A stretch of DNA of 64,000 bases from Taishania sp036758285 (GTDB lineage Bacteria > Bacteroidota > Bacteroidia > Flavobacteriales_D > Crocinitomicaceae). How positions within the stretch are numbered: the first letter of the stretch is position 1; each line of letters opens with the position of its first letter. The position numbers and the translations under genes are program-made. Positions 44,683-53,771 of the stretch are shown in pieces. The DNA lies in assembly GCA_036758285.1 (NCBI GenBank), contig DAIOWV010000003.1, forward strand, positions 1-64,000, written 5' to 3'. Under the pieces are notes generated by a model. The model was not told where the DNA came from, ran no database searches, and was given only the letters and a program-made list of their open reading frames with translations.

Positions 44683-45864
44683 ATGAATCGTTTTTTTCAA
44701 TTGTTAGGTAGAGAATTTAAATCATTCTTTAGTAACACAACACTATTAATGGTATTTTTTGTTGCTCCAATAATATATGCGGTGATGCTTGCATCGGTAT
44801 ATAAAACAGGAAAAGCAACTGAATTACCCATAATTGTTGTCGACAGAGACAATACACCAATGAGTGCTCAAATTATCGAAATGTTAGATGATAACGAAGG
44901 AATACATGTTGAGAAGATTTTGCCTGAGCTTAACGATGTGCAGTCGGAAATGATAAAATTAAATGCAACAGCTGTTGTCGTTATTCCTGATCGCTTCGAA
45001 GCAGATATTTTACAAGCAAGATATCCAGAAGTTAACTCCTATTTAAATACAGTGAATATGTTGACGGCTAACTTTGTAAGTAAAAACATACAAGTTACAC
45101 TAGGTACTTTTTCTGCTGGTGCTGAAATTAAAGCACTTCAAAGAAAAGGAATGTCGGGAGTTCAATCTGCTGCTAGATATGAACCATTCAAACAAAATTA
45201 TGTGAAAATGTTTAATGAAACCGGTAACTATTTCACATTTATGTGGCCAGCAATGTTGACGGTTGTATTTCAGCAAGTCATTTTACTTGCAATGGCAGTT
45301 AGTATTGCCTTTGAAGTAGAAAATAAAACATTTGGTTTAGGAATCGTATCGAAGACAAAGTCAGCGTTAGTTACAATTTTAGTTAAGGTATTCCCAATTT
45401 GGATTTTATCCATTCCAATGATCGCAATTTTTTATGGTTTTCATGTAGTTTATGATGCTCCTTTGCCTACAAATCCTTTAAATTTTGTGATTATTACAGC
45501 TCTTTTTATTGTATCGACAACTTTTTTAGGGATTATGATAAGTTCATTACTTCCAAATGCATTAAAAGCAACACAGGTATTGATGTTAATGTCTGCACCT
45601 GGATTTATAATAGGTGGATATACTTGGCCAACTTTTGCAATGGCAGTTCCAATACAGTTCTTAGCTGATATGTTGCCCTTAACCCCTTTTTTAAATGCTT
45701 TTAAATTACTGTTAATGGAAGATGCAACTTTATCGCAAATTACTCCATTTATAAAACATTTATCTCTACAAATTATTATTTATCTAATATTCAGTTTTTT
45801 ATTGGTGAAATGGAGGATGGTTAAGGAAAGTAAAAAAATCAATGCTTTAACTATACAGAGTTAG
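44683..45864 (+). CDS. ABC-2 type permease of the export operon
   Basis: 393 residues. An N-terminal helix (LLMVFFVAPIIYAVMLASVY), a periplasmic domain of about 170 residues and five C-terminal helices (including LIISALLPNALKATQV-like and FIIGGYTWPTFAMAVPIQFL) match the YhhJ/YbhR branch of ABC-2 permeases. The operon ends here at a terminator, so no ATP-binding subunit and no second permease is encoded. Either an ATPase from elsewhere serves it, or the transporter works differently. Confidence 0.88.
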   Translation: MNRFFQLLGREFKSFFSNTTLLMVFFVAPIIYAVMLASVYKTGKATELPIIVVDRDNTPMSAQIIEMLDDNEGIHVEKILPELNDVQSEMIKLNATAVVVIPDRFEADILQARYPEVNSYLNTVNMLTANFVSKNIQVTLGTFSAGAEIKALQRKGMSGVQSAARYEPFKQNYVKMFNETGNYFTFMWPAMLTVVFQQVILLAMAVSIAFEVENKTFGLGIVSKTKSALVTILVKVFPIWILSIPMIAIFYGFHVVYDAPLPTNPLNFVIITALFIVSTTFLGIMISSLLPNALKATQVLMLMSAPGFIIGGYTWPTFAMAVPIQFLADMLPLTPFLNAFKLLLMEDATLSQITPFIKHLSLQIIIYLIFSFLLVKWRMVKESKKINALTIQS

Positions 45865-45928
45865 ATAAAATTTTTTAAACTTTTTTCAAGTAGGTTAAAT
45901 TTAGCAGTTTATATAGTCTTGAAAATTT

Positions 45929-45958
45929 AAATCACCTCCATTTGGGGGTGATTTTTTT
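45929..45958 (+). terminator. Terminator of the export operon
   Basis: An 11-bp stem AAATCACCTCC / GGGGGTGATTT (one G-T pair) with the loop ATTT, followed by T-run. Confidence 0.9.
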
Positions 45959-46008
45959 ATGTTTATGAAGTTTAAACAGACTTCGGTTAAAACAATTTAA
46001 TAAATTAA

Positions 46009-46039
46009 TTGTCAGATGAATTTCATCTTTTTATCTTCG
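46009..46039 (+). promoter_or_regulatory. Promoter of GT39-like gene
   Basis: TTG at 46009-46011, a 20-bp spacer and TATCTTCG at 46032-46039 (7 of 8 match). It lies downstream of an in-frame ATG at 46016, which argues for starting at the ATG at 46058. Confidence 0.5.
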
Positions 46040-46057
46040 AAGACCATAAATAATAAA

Positions 46058-47564
46058 ATGATCAAAAATAAACGAGTTCTCTTTCTGTTAAATTGGATGC
46101 TGATATTTGTTCTTTCTATCTTGGTTCGACTTCCAAATTTCCTTTCAAAAAACTTTTTTTTTGATGGAGATGAAGCTATCATTGGGATTATGGCACAAGA
46201 TTTACTAAATGGTGAGAATTTCCCTCTCTATTTTTATGGTCAAAATTATGGATTTTCAACAATTGAAGTTTTTTCAACAGCTTTTTTTGAAGCAATTTTA
46301 GGAGCAAGTATTTGGTCATTAAAATTAGGAGGATTATTGATTTTTAGCCTTGGAGTAACGATTGTATATAAAACGATACAGCAATACCAGCTGAAAAAAT
46401 GGATGATTTTTCTATTGATATTATTACTTGTTACATTTCCATCATGGTATCTATGGGGTACGAAAGTAAGAGGAGGGTACGTTACCGCTTTTTTATTTGT
46501 ATGCCTTATTTTTTATATCATTTTTAAGAAACAAAAATCGAAGTCTGATCTTTTTTTTCTATGTGTTTCAACAGTAGTGACTTATGAATCACATTTTNNN
46601 NNNNNNNATACCATTTGTACCTCTTCTTTTATTTTGGCTTTTACAACAAAATAAACCTCTTCATAAAATTATATTATTTACATTTTTTTCTCTTCTAGGG
46701 ATCATCACCTTTAAAATTATTAGACTCTTTTATCCTCAATTTTGGCTTGCTCCAAGCCTTCGAATAGGGATTACTGAACAATGGATGAACCTAAAAAGTC
46801 AACTACAGGGCTTTATTTCAGGATTTAGTAATTTTGAATTTTTTTCATCGGAAATTATACCTCCAAACTGGTGGAGTATTTTACTCAAAATACTATTAAT
46901 ATCAATTTTCATTTTCTTTATTTTAAATTACCTAAAAATGGATAGAATAAGAAAGCGAAAAGTTTACTTTATGCTAGTAGCAACGATACTTTATTTAGGA
47001 TTAATGTCAACAATAGATTTAAAATCACCAAGATATTGGATAGGCCTTTCGAATGGAATTTTATTTTCAATCATCTTAATTGTAATAAAAAATCCTTCCT
47101 CATTATCAAAAGTATTTTTAGTTGTTTTTACAGTAATTTCATTTGTCGGAATTTCTGTAGGTTCAAAAATGAAACAACATTGGTTGGACTTAAATATCAA
47201 TGAAATGAAAGCTTTAGATGGATTTTATCAAGAAGTTAAACGAAGAGATGTGAAAGCAATCTATATAACAGACAACCTTCTTCAATATCAATGGAATTAC
47301 CTTTATGGAAATGAAATTCCAGCATCCATGTTAAGGACAAGCGAACGAACTCAAAAATTTTGTAAAAAAGTGAATGAAATTTACAAGAAAAATCCTGAAT
47401 CTGTTGTGCTAGGAGGTTATTGGGGACTATTTTTGACAATGGATTTAGTAGAAAATTTTAATCATACAAGGGAGCAAATTGAAGTTGAATATTTTATTAA
47501 TACAAATTCAAGTAAAGAAATTGTAAAACATGGTATGGACTACGTCAAACAACAAGGAGGTTAA
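46058..47564 (+). CDS. GT39-like membrane glycosyltransferase (split by gap)
   Basis: About 500 residues in one gene interrupted by 10 N (46598-46607) with a frame change. The first helix is followed by FFFDGDEAIIGIMAQDLLNG, the Asp/Glu motif of GT-C enzymes such as GT39 and ArnT, and many further helices. The C-terminal soluble part (DVKAIYITDNLLQYQWNYLYG, VVLGGYWGLFL) would lie in the periplasm. It probably uses a lipid-linked sugar donor for envelope glycan or glycoprotein synthesis; acceptor unknown. It is flanked by a terminator upstream and a PorE-like gene downstream. Confidence 0.75.
46598..46607. other. Assembly gap (10 N)
   Basis: A placeholder gap inside the GT39-like gene; the frame changes across it. 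Confidence 0.99.
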
Positions 47565-47645
47565 TATCTTTGATGAAACGTGTAACTTTTTCTGAAAATT
47601 ACGGTATATTATTTGTGTTATACTCGTTAAATTAAATCAATAGAA

Positions 47646-49697
47646 ATGATAGCAAAAAAAATATTTTTTGTAATTTCCTTCGGAGCATTAATAAATCTTC
47701 ACGCTCAAGTGGAAGACGCATCGTGCTTGCCACCTGATAAGAAAGTTATGAAAATATTGGATAAAGCAAAAGCTAGTTCTGATGCTAAATCTACAGTAGA
47801 TGCTCTTTTGGAAGCAATTAATTTGGCTCCAGACAATGCAATGGTTTATTACGAATATGCGATGTTTGCTTTTGATCGTGCTTCAGAACTATATAAAACC
47901 AATCCTAATCCAAACATGGGAGATAAAAGTCTTCAAAAAGCAGAAGAAATGTTTCTTGAAGTGCTAGAACATTGTAATGATTATCATGCAGACGTTTTTT
48001 ATTATTTGGGAGTTATTAATTATTCTCAACAAGAAATGAGTGTCTCCAAAGATTGGTTTAATAAGTTTGCTAATTTTAAATCAAATGATCCATCTAAATT
48101 TTCTGCTGATCACGCAAAGAAAATGGCAGATGTAAAAGATGTAGTTGGAGAGTTGAAAGCAGAAGTAGATAAAAAAGCAAATCCTGTTCCTTATAATCCG
48201 GTAAAAGTGCCTAATGTAAGTTCTCCACAGGATGAGTATTTTCCAATGATTTCGCCAGATAATGAGTTGATGTTCTTTACTAGAAAAGTCAATGAACAAG
48301 GTTTAGGGGAAATGAAATCTTATTGGATTGAAAAGTTTACGTATTCAAAAAGAAAAAATATGACAGTTCCTTTTGATAATGGAACTTTTCTTGGCCTTCC
48401 ATTCAACGATGGCAAATTCGATAATTATGGAGCAAGTACTTTATCTGTCGATAACAAAGAAATGATACTATGTGCTTGTAAAACAGAGCTAGTATATGAA
48501 CAACAATATAAAAATTGTGATTTATATGTAACAACTTTTGAGAGAAGTGGAGAAGGTGGGAATGATTTTAAATGGTCAGAATTGAAGAATATGGGGCCTG
48601 CAATCAACACCAAAGATGGTTGGGAAGGTCAGCCTTCTCTTTCTGCAGATGGGAATACGTTGTATTTTACGACTACAAGAAAAGGTTCTCAAGACAATGA
48701 TATTTATTACTCTACAAGAGATGAAAAAGGTGTATGGGCACAAGCAAAACCAATGAAGGAATTAAATACTCCTGGGAAAGATAAAAGTCCATTTTTACAT
48801 CAGGATAGTGAAACGTTATATTTTGTATCTGATGGTAGGGGAGATGCAGTTGGTGGACTGGATATCTATTATACTAGACAAGAAAATGGCAAATGGTCTG
48901 AACCTAAAAATATTGGATATCCAATTAATTCAGACGCAGATGAAATCGGAATTTTCGTATCAATTGATGGAAAGTTGGCTTACTTTTCTTCTCGAACCGG
49001 AGGGGATTGGAATATTTATGCTTTTGATTTGTATGAGGAGGCAAGACCGAAGCCTGTTGCAATATTAAAAGGTGATTTAAAAGATGAATTTGGAGAAGCA
49101 ATATCGGATGCTGTTATTGAAATCGCATACGAAAATTCGGATGAGGTTACACGTGTGAAAGTTAATGGGAATGATGGTAAATATGCGGCTATTGTAAAAA
49201 CTGACAAAGTTCAAGATGTAATGGTAACAGTGAAAAAAGAAGGTCACGCATTTGACTCAAAATTGATTGAGAAAAATGAAGTAGCACAAGTTTCTAAATC
49301 AAATGATGTTGCTATTAGAGGAAATGATTTGAACTTAAAAGAATTGAAAGTTGGTGAAGCTTATACAATCAATGATATTCTTTACGCTACAAATTCTGCT
49401 GAGTTAAATGAAAAGTCAAAGTTTATTCTTAAAGGTTTTGCTAGATTTTTAAATGAAAACCCAACCATAAAGGTCGCAATTCAAGGACATACAGATGATG
49501 TTGGAGATGATGCGAAAAATTTAAAATTATCTGATGATCGTGCACAAGGAGTGAAGAATTATTTAATTTCACTAGGAATTAATACCAATCGATTAAAATC
49601 TAAAGGATATGGAGAGACGCAACCTAAGGTTGAAAATAATTCAGATGAAAACAGAGCTAAAAATCGTAGAACAGATTTTGTAATTGAAAGCTTGTAA
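47646..49697 (+). CDS. PorE-like OmpA/PD40/TPR protein
   Basis: 683 residues with a signal peptide (cut after LINLHAQ). Domain order matches the T9SS protein PorE: TPR-like helices (about 40-160), a PD40 beta-propeller (about 180-470) with repeats such as YFPMISPDNELMFFT, QPSLSADGNTLYFTTTR and DKSPFLHQDSETLYFVSDG, a carboxypeptidase-regulatory-like domain (about 478-560, LKGDLKDEFGEAISDAVIEI), and a C-terminal OmpA domain (575-683, IQGHTDDVGDDAKNLKLSDDRA) that binds peptidoglycan. It would anchor the T9SS or another outer-membrane complex to the cell wall. PorE in Porphyromonas is a lipoprotein; here I see no lipobox. Confidence 0.82.
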   Translation: MIAKKIFFVISFGALINLHAQVEDASCLPPDKKVMKILDKAKASSDAKSTVDALLEAINLAPDNAMVYYEYAMFAFDRASELYKTNPNPNMGDKSLQKAEEMFLEVLEHCNDYHADVFYYLGVINYSQQEMSVSKDWFNKFANFKSNDPSKFSADHAKKMADVKDVVGELKAEVDKKANPVPYNPVKVPNVSSPQDEYFPMISPDNELMFFTRKVNEQGLGEMKSYWIEKFTYSKRKNMTVPFDNGTFLGLPFNDGKFDNYGASTLSVDNKEMILCACKTELVYEQQYKNCDLYVTTFERSGEGGNDFKWSELKNMGPAINTKDGWEGQPSLSADGNTLYFTTTRKGSQDNDIYYSTRDEKGVWAQAKPMKELNTPGKDKSPFLHQDSETLYFVSDGRGDAVGGLDIYYTRQENGKWSEPKNIGYPINSDADEIGIFVSIDGKLAYFSSRTGGDWNIYAFDLYEEARPKPVAILKGDLKDEFGEAISDAVIEIAYENSDEVTRVKVNGNDGKYAAIVKTDKVQDVMVTVKKEGHAFDSKLIEKNEVAQVSKSNDVAIRGNDLNLKELKVGEAYTINDILYATNSAELNEKSKFILKGFARFLNENPTIKVAIQGHTDDVGDDAKNLKLSDDRAQGVKNYLISLGINTNRLKSKGYGETQPKVENNSDENRAKNRRTDFVIESL

Positions 49698-49735
49698 ATG
49701 AAAAATAATTAAATTTGTAAAAAACATATTCAAAG

Positions 49736-49954
49736 ATGAAATTAAAAATTGCAATTTTAGTAGTTGGTGTAATCGCATTAACATCTTGTAAGAAAAACCA
49801 CGAATGTGAGTGTACTTCTGTTTATACAAATGCTGAAGGAGTATATGCAGGTAGCCAAGACGATGTGAAATATCACGTTAAAAACAGATCAGAATGTGAA
49901 TCTTATAATAAGTCTACAGCTACTGAAGTTAAAACTTGTACTTTAGACGATTAA
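49736..49954 (+). CDS. Small Cys-rich lipoprotein, unknown
   Basis: 72 residues with a lipobox at C18 (VIALTSCKKN) and four more cysteines (HECECTS, SECES, KTCTL) in a mature part of about 54 residues. No known domain. It lies 38 bp after the PorE-like gene with a terminator behind it, so it may share that transcript and could form a small disulfide-linked accessory of the envelope complex (inference). Confidence 0.75.
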   Translation: MKLKIAILVVGVIALTSCKKNHECECTSVYTNAEGVYAGSQDDVKYHVKNRSECESYNKSTATEVKTCTLDD

Positions 49955-49988
49955 TTTTATTAATTAATTGAAATCAAAAAAGATTGTT

Positions 49989-50015
49989 AGGGCGTATTTT
50001 TTACGCCCTTTTTTA
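49989..50015 (+). terminator. Terminator of the PorE-like transcript
   Basis: An 8-bp stem AGGGCGTA / TACGCCCT with a 5-T loop, then T-run. It directly abuts the -7 element of the next gene. Confidence 0.85.
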
Positions 50016-50023
50016 TACCTTTG
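50016..50023 (+). promoter_or_regulatory. Promoter -7 element of the CapD-like operon, leaderless layout
   Basis: TACCTTTG, a full TAnnTTTG match, ending 4 bp before the ATG at 50028. No well-spaced -33 TTG is seen; the region is occupied by the upstream terminator. Confidence 0.5.
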
Positions 50024-50027
50024 AAAA

Positions 50028-51917
50028 ATGCAGTTTCCAATAAAAAATACTCCTAGATGGCTAATCATTTTTATTGATTTATGTATCTCTACCTTTTCAT
50101 TAGCATTCGCATACTTAATGCGCTTTGATTTACATGCTGATCAAGAATTGATAAACAAAGAATGGAATATTTTATCTCGATCAATTGGCTTTTATTTTCT
50201 AATTAAATTAGGTGTTTACCTTTTATTTAAAGTACACAAAAGAGTCATTAGACACATTTCTACAAGTGATATACGAATCATTTTCTTTGCAAATTTTGTA
50301 TCTACTATTCTTTTCCTATTTGCTGGATTAATACGATTTAAGTTTGATGATGGTTACTTCTTGTTTCCAACAACGGTACTTATTTTAGAGTTTTTATTCT
50401 CTTCTACACTTATGTTGGCAGCTAGGTTTGTTGTAAAGTTGTTGTATCTAGAAACGGTAAAAACAAAAAAAATAGAAAAGAATATTTTGATTTATGGAGC
50501 TGGAATTTCTGGACTTGTAACCAAAAGAACAATCGAAAAAGATACACTTGCAGAATATAAAATTATTGGTTTTTTAGATGATAATAAAAAATTAGCAGGA
50601 AATATTTTAGAAGGTTTACCTATTTTTCATACTTCAAAATTAGAGCGTATTATTGATAATCAGAATATTGAAATTGTGATTTTGGCAATTCAGGAACCTG
50701 ATGAAAACAATAGAAAAAAGGTCGTTAATCTCTGTTTTGAAAAAAACATTGAAATTCAAAAAGTGCCCACAACAAATAGCTGGATTAACGGGCAATTTTC
50801 AAGAAAGCAAATCAAGGCTATTAAGATTGAAGATTTGTTAGGTCGATCTGTTATCAAATTAGATGAACAGAAAATTAAAAATGAACTTTCCGGAAAAGTC
50901 GTACTAGTTTCAGGTGCTGCAGGTTCTATCGGTAGTGGTATGGTTCGTCAAATTGTAAAATATTCGCCTGAAAAAGTCATTTTACTTGATAACGCAGAAT
51001 CTGCTCTTTATGATTTTGTGATAGAGTTGAAAAGTGCGAATGTAGACGTGCCCATTGAGGTTGTTATTGGAGATATTCGTCACCTTGAGAGAATGAAACG
51101 ATTGTTTGAAACATTTAAGCCTTCTTATATTCTCCACGCAGCAGCATATAAACATGTACCATTGATGGAAGACAATCCTTCAGAAGCTGTGTTGACAAAT
51201 GTTTGTGGAACAAAAAACTTAGTGGATTTAGCTGTTGAATATCAAGCTCACAAATTTGTGATGATTTCTACGGATAAAGCAGTCAATCCGACAAATGTAA
51301 TGGGAGCTTCTAAACGAATCGCGGAAATATATGCTCAAAATAAAAATAGTTTAGGGAAAACAAAATTTATTACAACAAGATTTGGAAATGTTTTAGGGTC
51401 AAATGGTTCTGTAATTCCGTTGTTTAAAAAGCAAATCGAACAAGGGGGACCAATCACTTTGACAGACGAACGAATAACAAGGTATTTCATGACCATTCCT
51501 GAAGCTTGTCAGTTGGTTCTAGAAGCTGGTACAATTGGCGAAGGTGGTGAGATTTATGTATTCGACATGGGAGAATCTGTAAAAATCATCGATTTAGCTA
51601 AAAATATGATTAAATTGAGTGGTTTAGAAGTTGGAAAAGATATTGAAATTAAAGTTACAGGACTTCGACCAGGTGAGAAACTATATGAAGAACTGTTAGG
51701 TGATGAAGAAAAAACTTTACCAACACATCATCCCAAAATATTAAAAGCAAAAGTACAAGACACTTCTGATAAAGAAGTTAATTTGATTTTAGAGTTGATT
51801 CAATTGTTTGATAAACAAGATAATAATTTGATTGTTTCAAAGATGAAAGAGATTGTTCCAGAATTTAAAAGTAATAATTCAGTTTACGAAAAACTAGACA
51901 ATAAATCTTTAAATTAG
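50028..51917 (+). CDS. CapD/WbpM-like nucleoside-diphosphate-sugar epimerase/dehydratase
   Basis: 629 residues. Four membrane helices (about 10-120) are followed by a first Rossmann domain (IYGAGISGLVTKRTI, G157) and a second, catalytic short-chain dehydrogenase-type domain (VSGAAGSIGSGMVRQIV, G296; AAYKHVPLMEDNP; ISTDKAVNPTNVMGASKR; GEKLYEELLGDEE). This is the UDP-GlcNAc 4,6-dehydratase / 5-epimerase class that makes precursors for O-antigen, capsule or exopolysaccharide. It is the first gene of an operon with a thioesterase and an alpha/beta hydrolase. Confidence 0.93.
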   Translation: MQFPIKNTPRWLIIFIDLCISTFSLAFAYLMRFDLHADQELINKEWNILSRSIGFYFLIKLGVYLLFKVHKRVIRHISTSDIRIIFFANFVSTILFLFAGLIRFKFDDGYFLFPTTVLILEFLFSSTLMLAARFVVKLLYLETVKTKKIEKNILIYGAGISGLVTKRTIEKDTLAEYKIIGFLDDNKKLAGNILEGLPIFHTSKLERIIDNQNIEIVILAIQEPDENNRKKVVNLCFEKNIEIQKVPTTNSWINGQFSRKQIKAIKIEDLLGRSVIKLDEQKIKNELSGKVVLVSGAAGSIGSGMVRQIVKYSPEKVILLDNAESALYDFVIELKSANVDVPIEVVIGDIRHLERMKRLFETFKPSYILHAAAYKHVPLMEDNPSEAVLTNVCGTKNLVDLAVEYQAHKFVMISTDKAVNPTNVMGASKRIAEIYAQNKNSLGKTKFITTRFGNVLGSNGSVIPLFKKQIEQGGPITLTDERITRYFMTIPEACQLVLEAGTIGEGGEIYVFDMGESVKIIDLAKNMIKLSGLEVGKDIEIKVTGLRPGEKLYEELLGDEEKTLPTHHPKILKAKVQDTSDKEVNLILELIQLFDKQDNNLIVSKMKEIVPEFKSNNSVYEKLDNKSLN

Positions 51918-51921
51918 TTAT

Positions 51922-52329
51922 ATGTTACCTGCAAAAATACAAGTGCGATATGCCGATTTAGATACAATGGGGCATGTAAATAACTCTGTTTATTTGAGTT
52001 ATTTCGAATATGCAAGGGTACACTATTTTAATACCTTATTAGGTCGTGATTGGAATTGGAAAAAACATGGCGTATTGGTCGTAAAAAATGAAGTTACTTA
52101 TATCAAGCCTGTTTTATTAACTGATGAACCAGAAATTGAGATTTTACTTGAATCCATTGGTTCTAAAAGTATTACATTAACTTATGAAATAAAGGTTAGA
52201 GGTGAATTGACAACTACTGGGAAATCAATTTTAGTTTGTTTTGATGCTTCAACCAACTCAACAACGACTGTTTCTGAAGAATGGAAAGTTGCATTGAATA
52301 ATTTGAGAAAAGTAACACCTGAATTATAG
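51922..52329 (+). CDS. Hot-dog-fold acyl-CoA thioesterase (YbgC-like)
   Basis: 135 residues, with the 4-hydroxybenzoyl-CoA thioesterase/YbgC signature VRYADLDTMGHVNNSVYLSY (catalytic Asp in DTMGHVNN). It should hydrolyse acyl-CoA thioesters. It starts 4 bp after the CapD-like gene and stops 1 bp before the hydrolase, which indicates tight coupling though no evident pathway link. Confidence 0.9.
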   Translation: MLPAKIQVRYADLDTMGHVNNSVYLSYFEYARVHYFNTLLGRDWNWKKHGVLVVKNEVTYIKPVLLTDEPEIEILLESIGSKSITLTYEIKVRGELTTTGKSILVCFDASTNSTTTVSEEWKVALNNLRKVTPEL

Positions 52330-52330
52330 T

Positions 52331-53110
52331 ATGAAATTGGTTCAACTGAAGGATAAGTTAATTGCTGTAAATCCTATTTTTGTCGATAATCCAAGTGATG
52401 AGTCTACAGTCTTGATTTTTTTACATGAAGCCTTAGGTTCAATAGCTCAATGGAAAGGGTTTCCTCAAATGTTATGTAATTCTTTGAAATTAAATGGGAT
52501 AGTTTATGAACGTGAGGGGTATGGTAATTCTAGCTCACTTCGAAAAAAAAGAGATACTTCATATTTACATGAGTACGCCTTAGATGAATTGCCCGAATTA
52601 TTAGAAATTATTTTACCCAAAGAAAAGAAAGTAATTTTAATTGGTCATTCAGATGGAGCTTCAATTGCCTTATTATTTGCTGCAAACTACCCAGAAAGGG
52701 TTAAGTCAGTTGTCAGTATGGCAGCTCATGTTATAGTGGAAGACGTTACCCTGAAAGGAATTACACCTGCTGTCGAAGCATATCAGTTGGGTAAATTAGA
52801 TGGACTAAAAAAATACCATGGCGATAAAACAAATGAGCTTTTTTATGCTTGGTCAGATACATGGAATTTACCTGAGTTTTATGATTGGAATATTTGTGAA
52901 GATATTTCATCTATTAATTGTCCTGTTTTAGCAATTCAAGGAATAAATGATCAATATGGAACACCAAAACAGTTGGAGCTAATTGAAGAATTTGTTACAA
53001 ATAATACCGTAGAAACAGTTTTATTACCAAAATGTGGACATCATCCTCATTTAGAAATGCCAAATGAAACTGAAAATGCAATTTTAGACTGGATATCAAA
53101 AATATCTTAG
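52331..53110 (+). CDS. Alpha/beta hydrolase
   Basis: 259 residues. The nucleophile elbow is GHSDGA (S107); the catalytic acid is probably Asp in GINDQYGT and the base His in KCGHHPHLE. The oxyanion-hole region is FLHEALGSIAQW. The family includes esterases, haloperoxidases and MhpC-like C-C hydrolases; substrate unknown. Last gene of the three-gene operon. Confidence 0.9.
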   Translation: MKLVQLKDKLIAVNPIFVDNPSDESTVLIFLHEALGSIAQWKGFPQMLCNSLKLNGIVYEREGYGNSSSLRKKRDTSYLHEYALDELPELLEIILPKEKKVILIGHSDGASIALLFAANYPERVKSVVSMAAHVIVEDVTLKGITPAVEAYQLGKLDGLKKYHGDKTNELFYAWSDTWNLPEFYDWNICEDISSINCPVLAIQGINDQYGTPKQLELIEEFVTNNTVETVLLPKCGHHPHLEMPNETENAILDWISKIS

Positions 53111-53185
53111 TTTATTGTAAATCATTTATTTATATTTTTTAATTTATTTTTTTACATTTTCTTTTATAGAATTAATTTATTTTTC

Positions 53186-53216
53186 TTTGAAAATATTACC
53201 GTGGTAGTTATTTTTG
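53186..53216 (+). promoter_or_regulatory. Consensus promoter of the marR gene, leaderless layout
   Basis: TTTG at 53186-53189, a 19-bp spacer and TATTTTTG at 53209-53216, the best -33/-7 match in the window. The GTG start codon at 53221 lies only 4 bp after the -7 element. Confidence 0.7.
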
Positions 53217-53220
53217 TGGT

Positions 53221-53679
53221 GTGAAAATAGAAGATACATTAAAAGTGAAGTTCAAGACACCCCAACAACGAGCTGTGGTAAATCTTCGTTATACATCCAA
53301 TTTTTTATCAAATTATCAAAACAGCTTTATGGCAAAGTATGATATTTCGATGCCTCAATTTAATATTTTGCGAATTTTAAGAGGAGCAAAAGAAGCATTG
53401 AATGTTCATACTGTAAAGGATAGAATGATTGAAAAATCACCCAATACAACTCGCTTAATGGATAAATTAATCGACAAAGGATTTATCGATCGTATTCGTT
53501 GTGAAGATGACAGGAGAGTTGTTTTTGTTAATATTAGTGAACGTGGTTTAGATTTGCTTTCAAAAATTGATAATGATCCGGAAATGAATTCTATTTTTCC
53601 TCAAGGGCTTTCAGAAGATGAAGCAAATTTGCTAAGTGATTTGTTAGATAGATTACGGATTGTATTTTTGGAGAGATAA
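53221..53679 (+). CDS. MarR-family transcriptional regulator
   Basis: 152 residues with a GTG start. Winged helix-turn-helix: MPQFNILRILRGA, VHTVKDRMIEKSPNTTRLMDKLIDKGFI and the wing CEDDRRVVFVNIS. The N-terminal sequence matches a common Bacteroidota MarR type from the first residue, supporting the GTG start. Ligand and target genes are unknown. Confidence 0.93.
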   Translation: MKIEDTLKVKFKTPQQRAVVNLRYTSNFLSNYQNSFMAKYDISMPQFNILRILRGAKEALNVHTVKDRMIEKSPNTTRLMDKLIDKGFIDRIRCEDDRRVVFVNISERGLDLLSKIDNDPEMNSIFPQGLSEDEANLLSDLLDRLRIVFLER

Positions 53680-53748
53680 CAGTTGTGTTTTTTAACATGT
53701 TTTAAAGTCTTTAATCTCCTTTTAGAGTCATAAAACATGAATTGTTGT

Positions 53749-53756
53749 TACCTTTG
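53749..53756 (+). promoter_or_regulatory. Promoter -7 element for hemB
   Basis: TACCTTTG, a full TAnnTTTG match, 15 bp before the hemB ATG. Confidence 0.5.
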
Positions 53757-53771
53757 TGAAAAAAAACACAA

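Noticed and set aside
46016..46057. Upstream ATG of the GT39-like gene
   Set aside because: The better promoter match (46009-46039) lies on top of it, so the ATG at 46058 is more likely used.
49989..50015. Riboswitch or operator before the CapD-like gene
   Set aside because: The structure is a simple stem and T-run that fits termination of the upstream transcript, and the -7 element follows directly.
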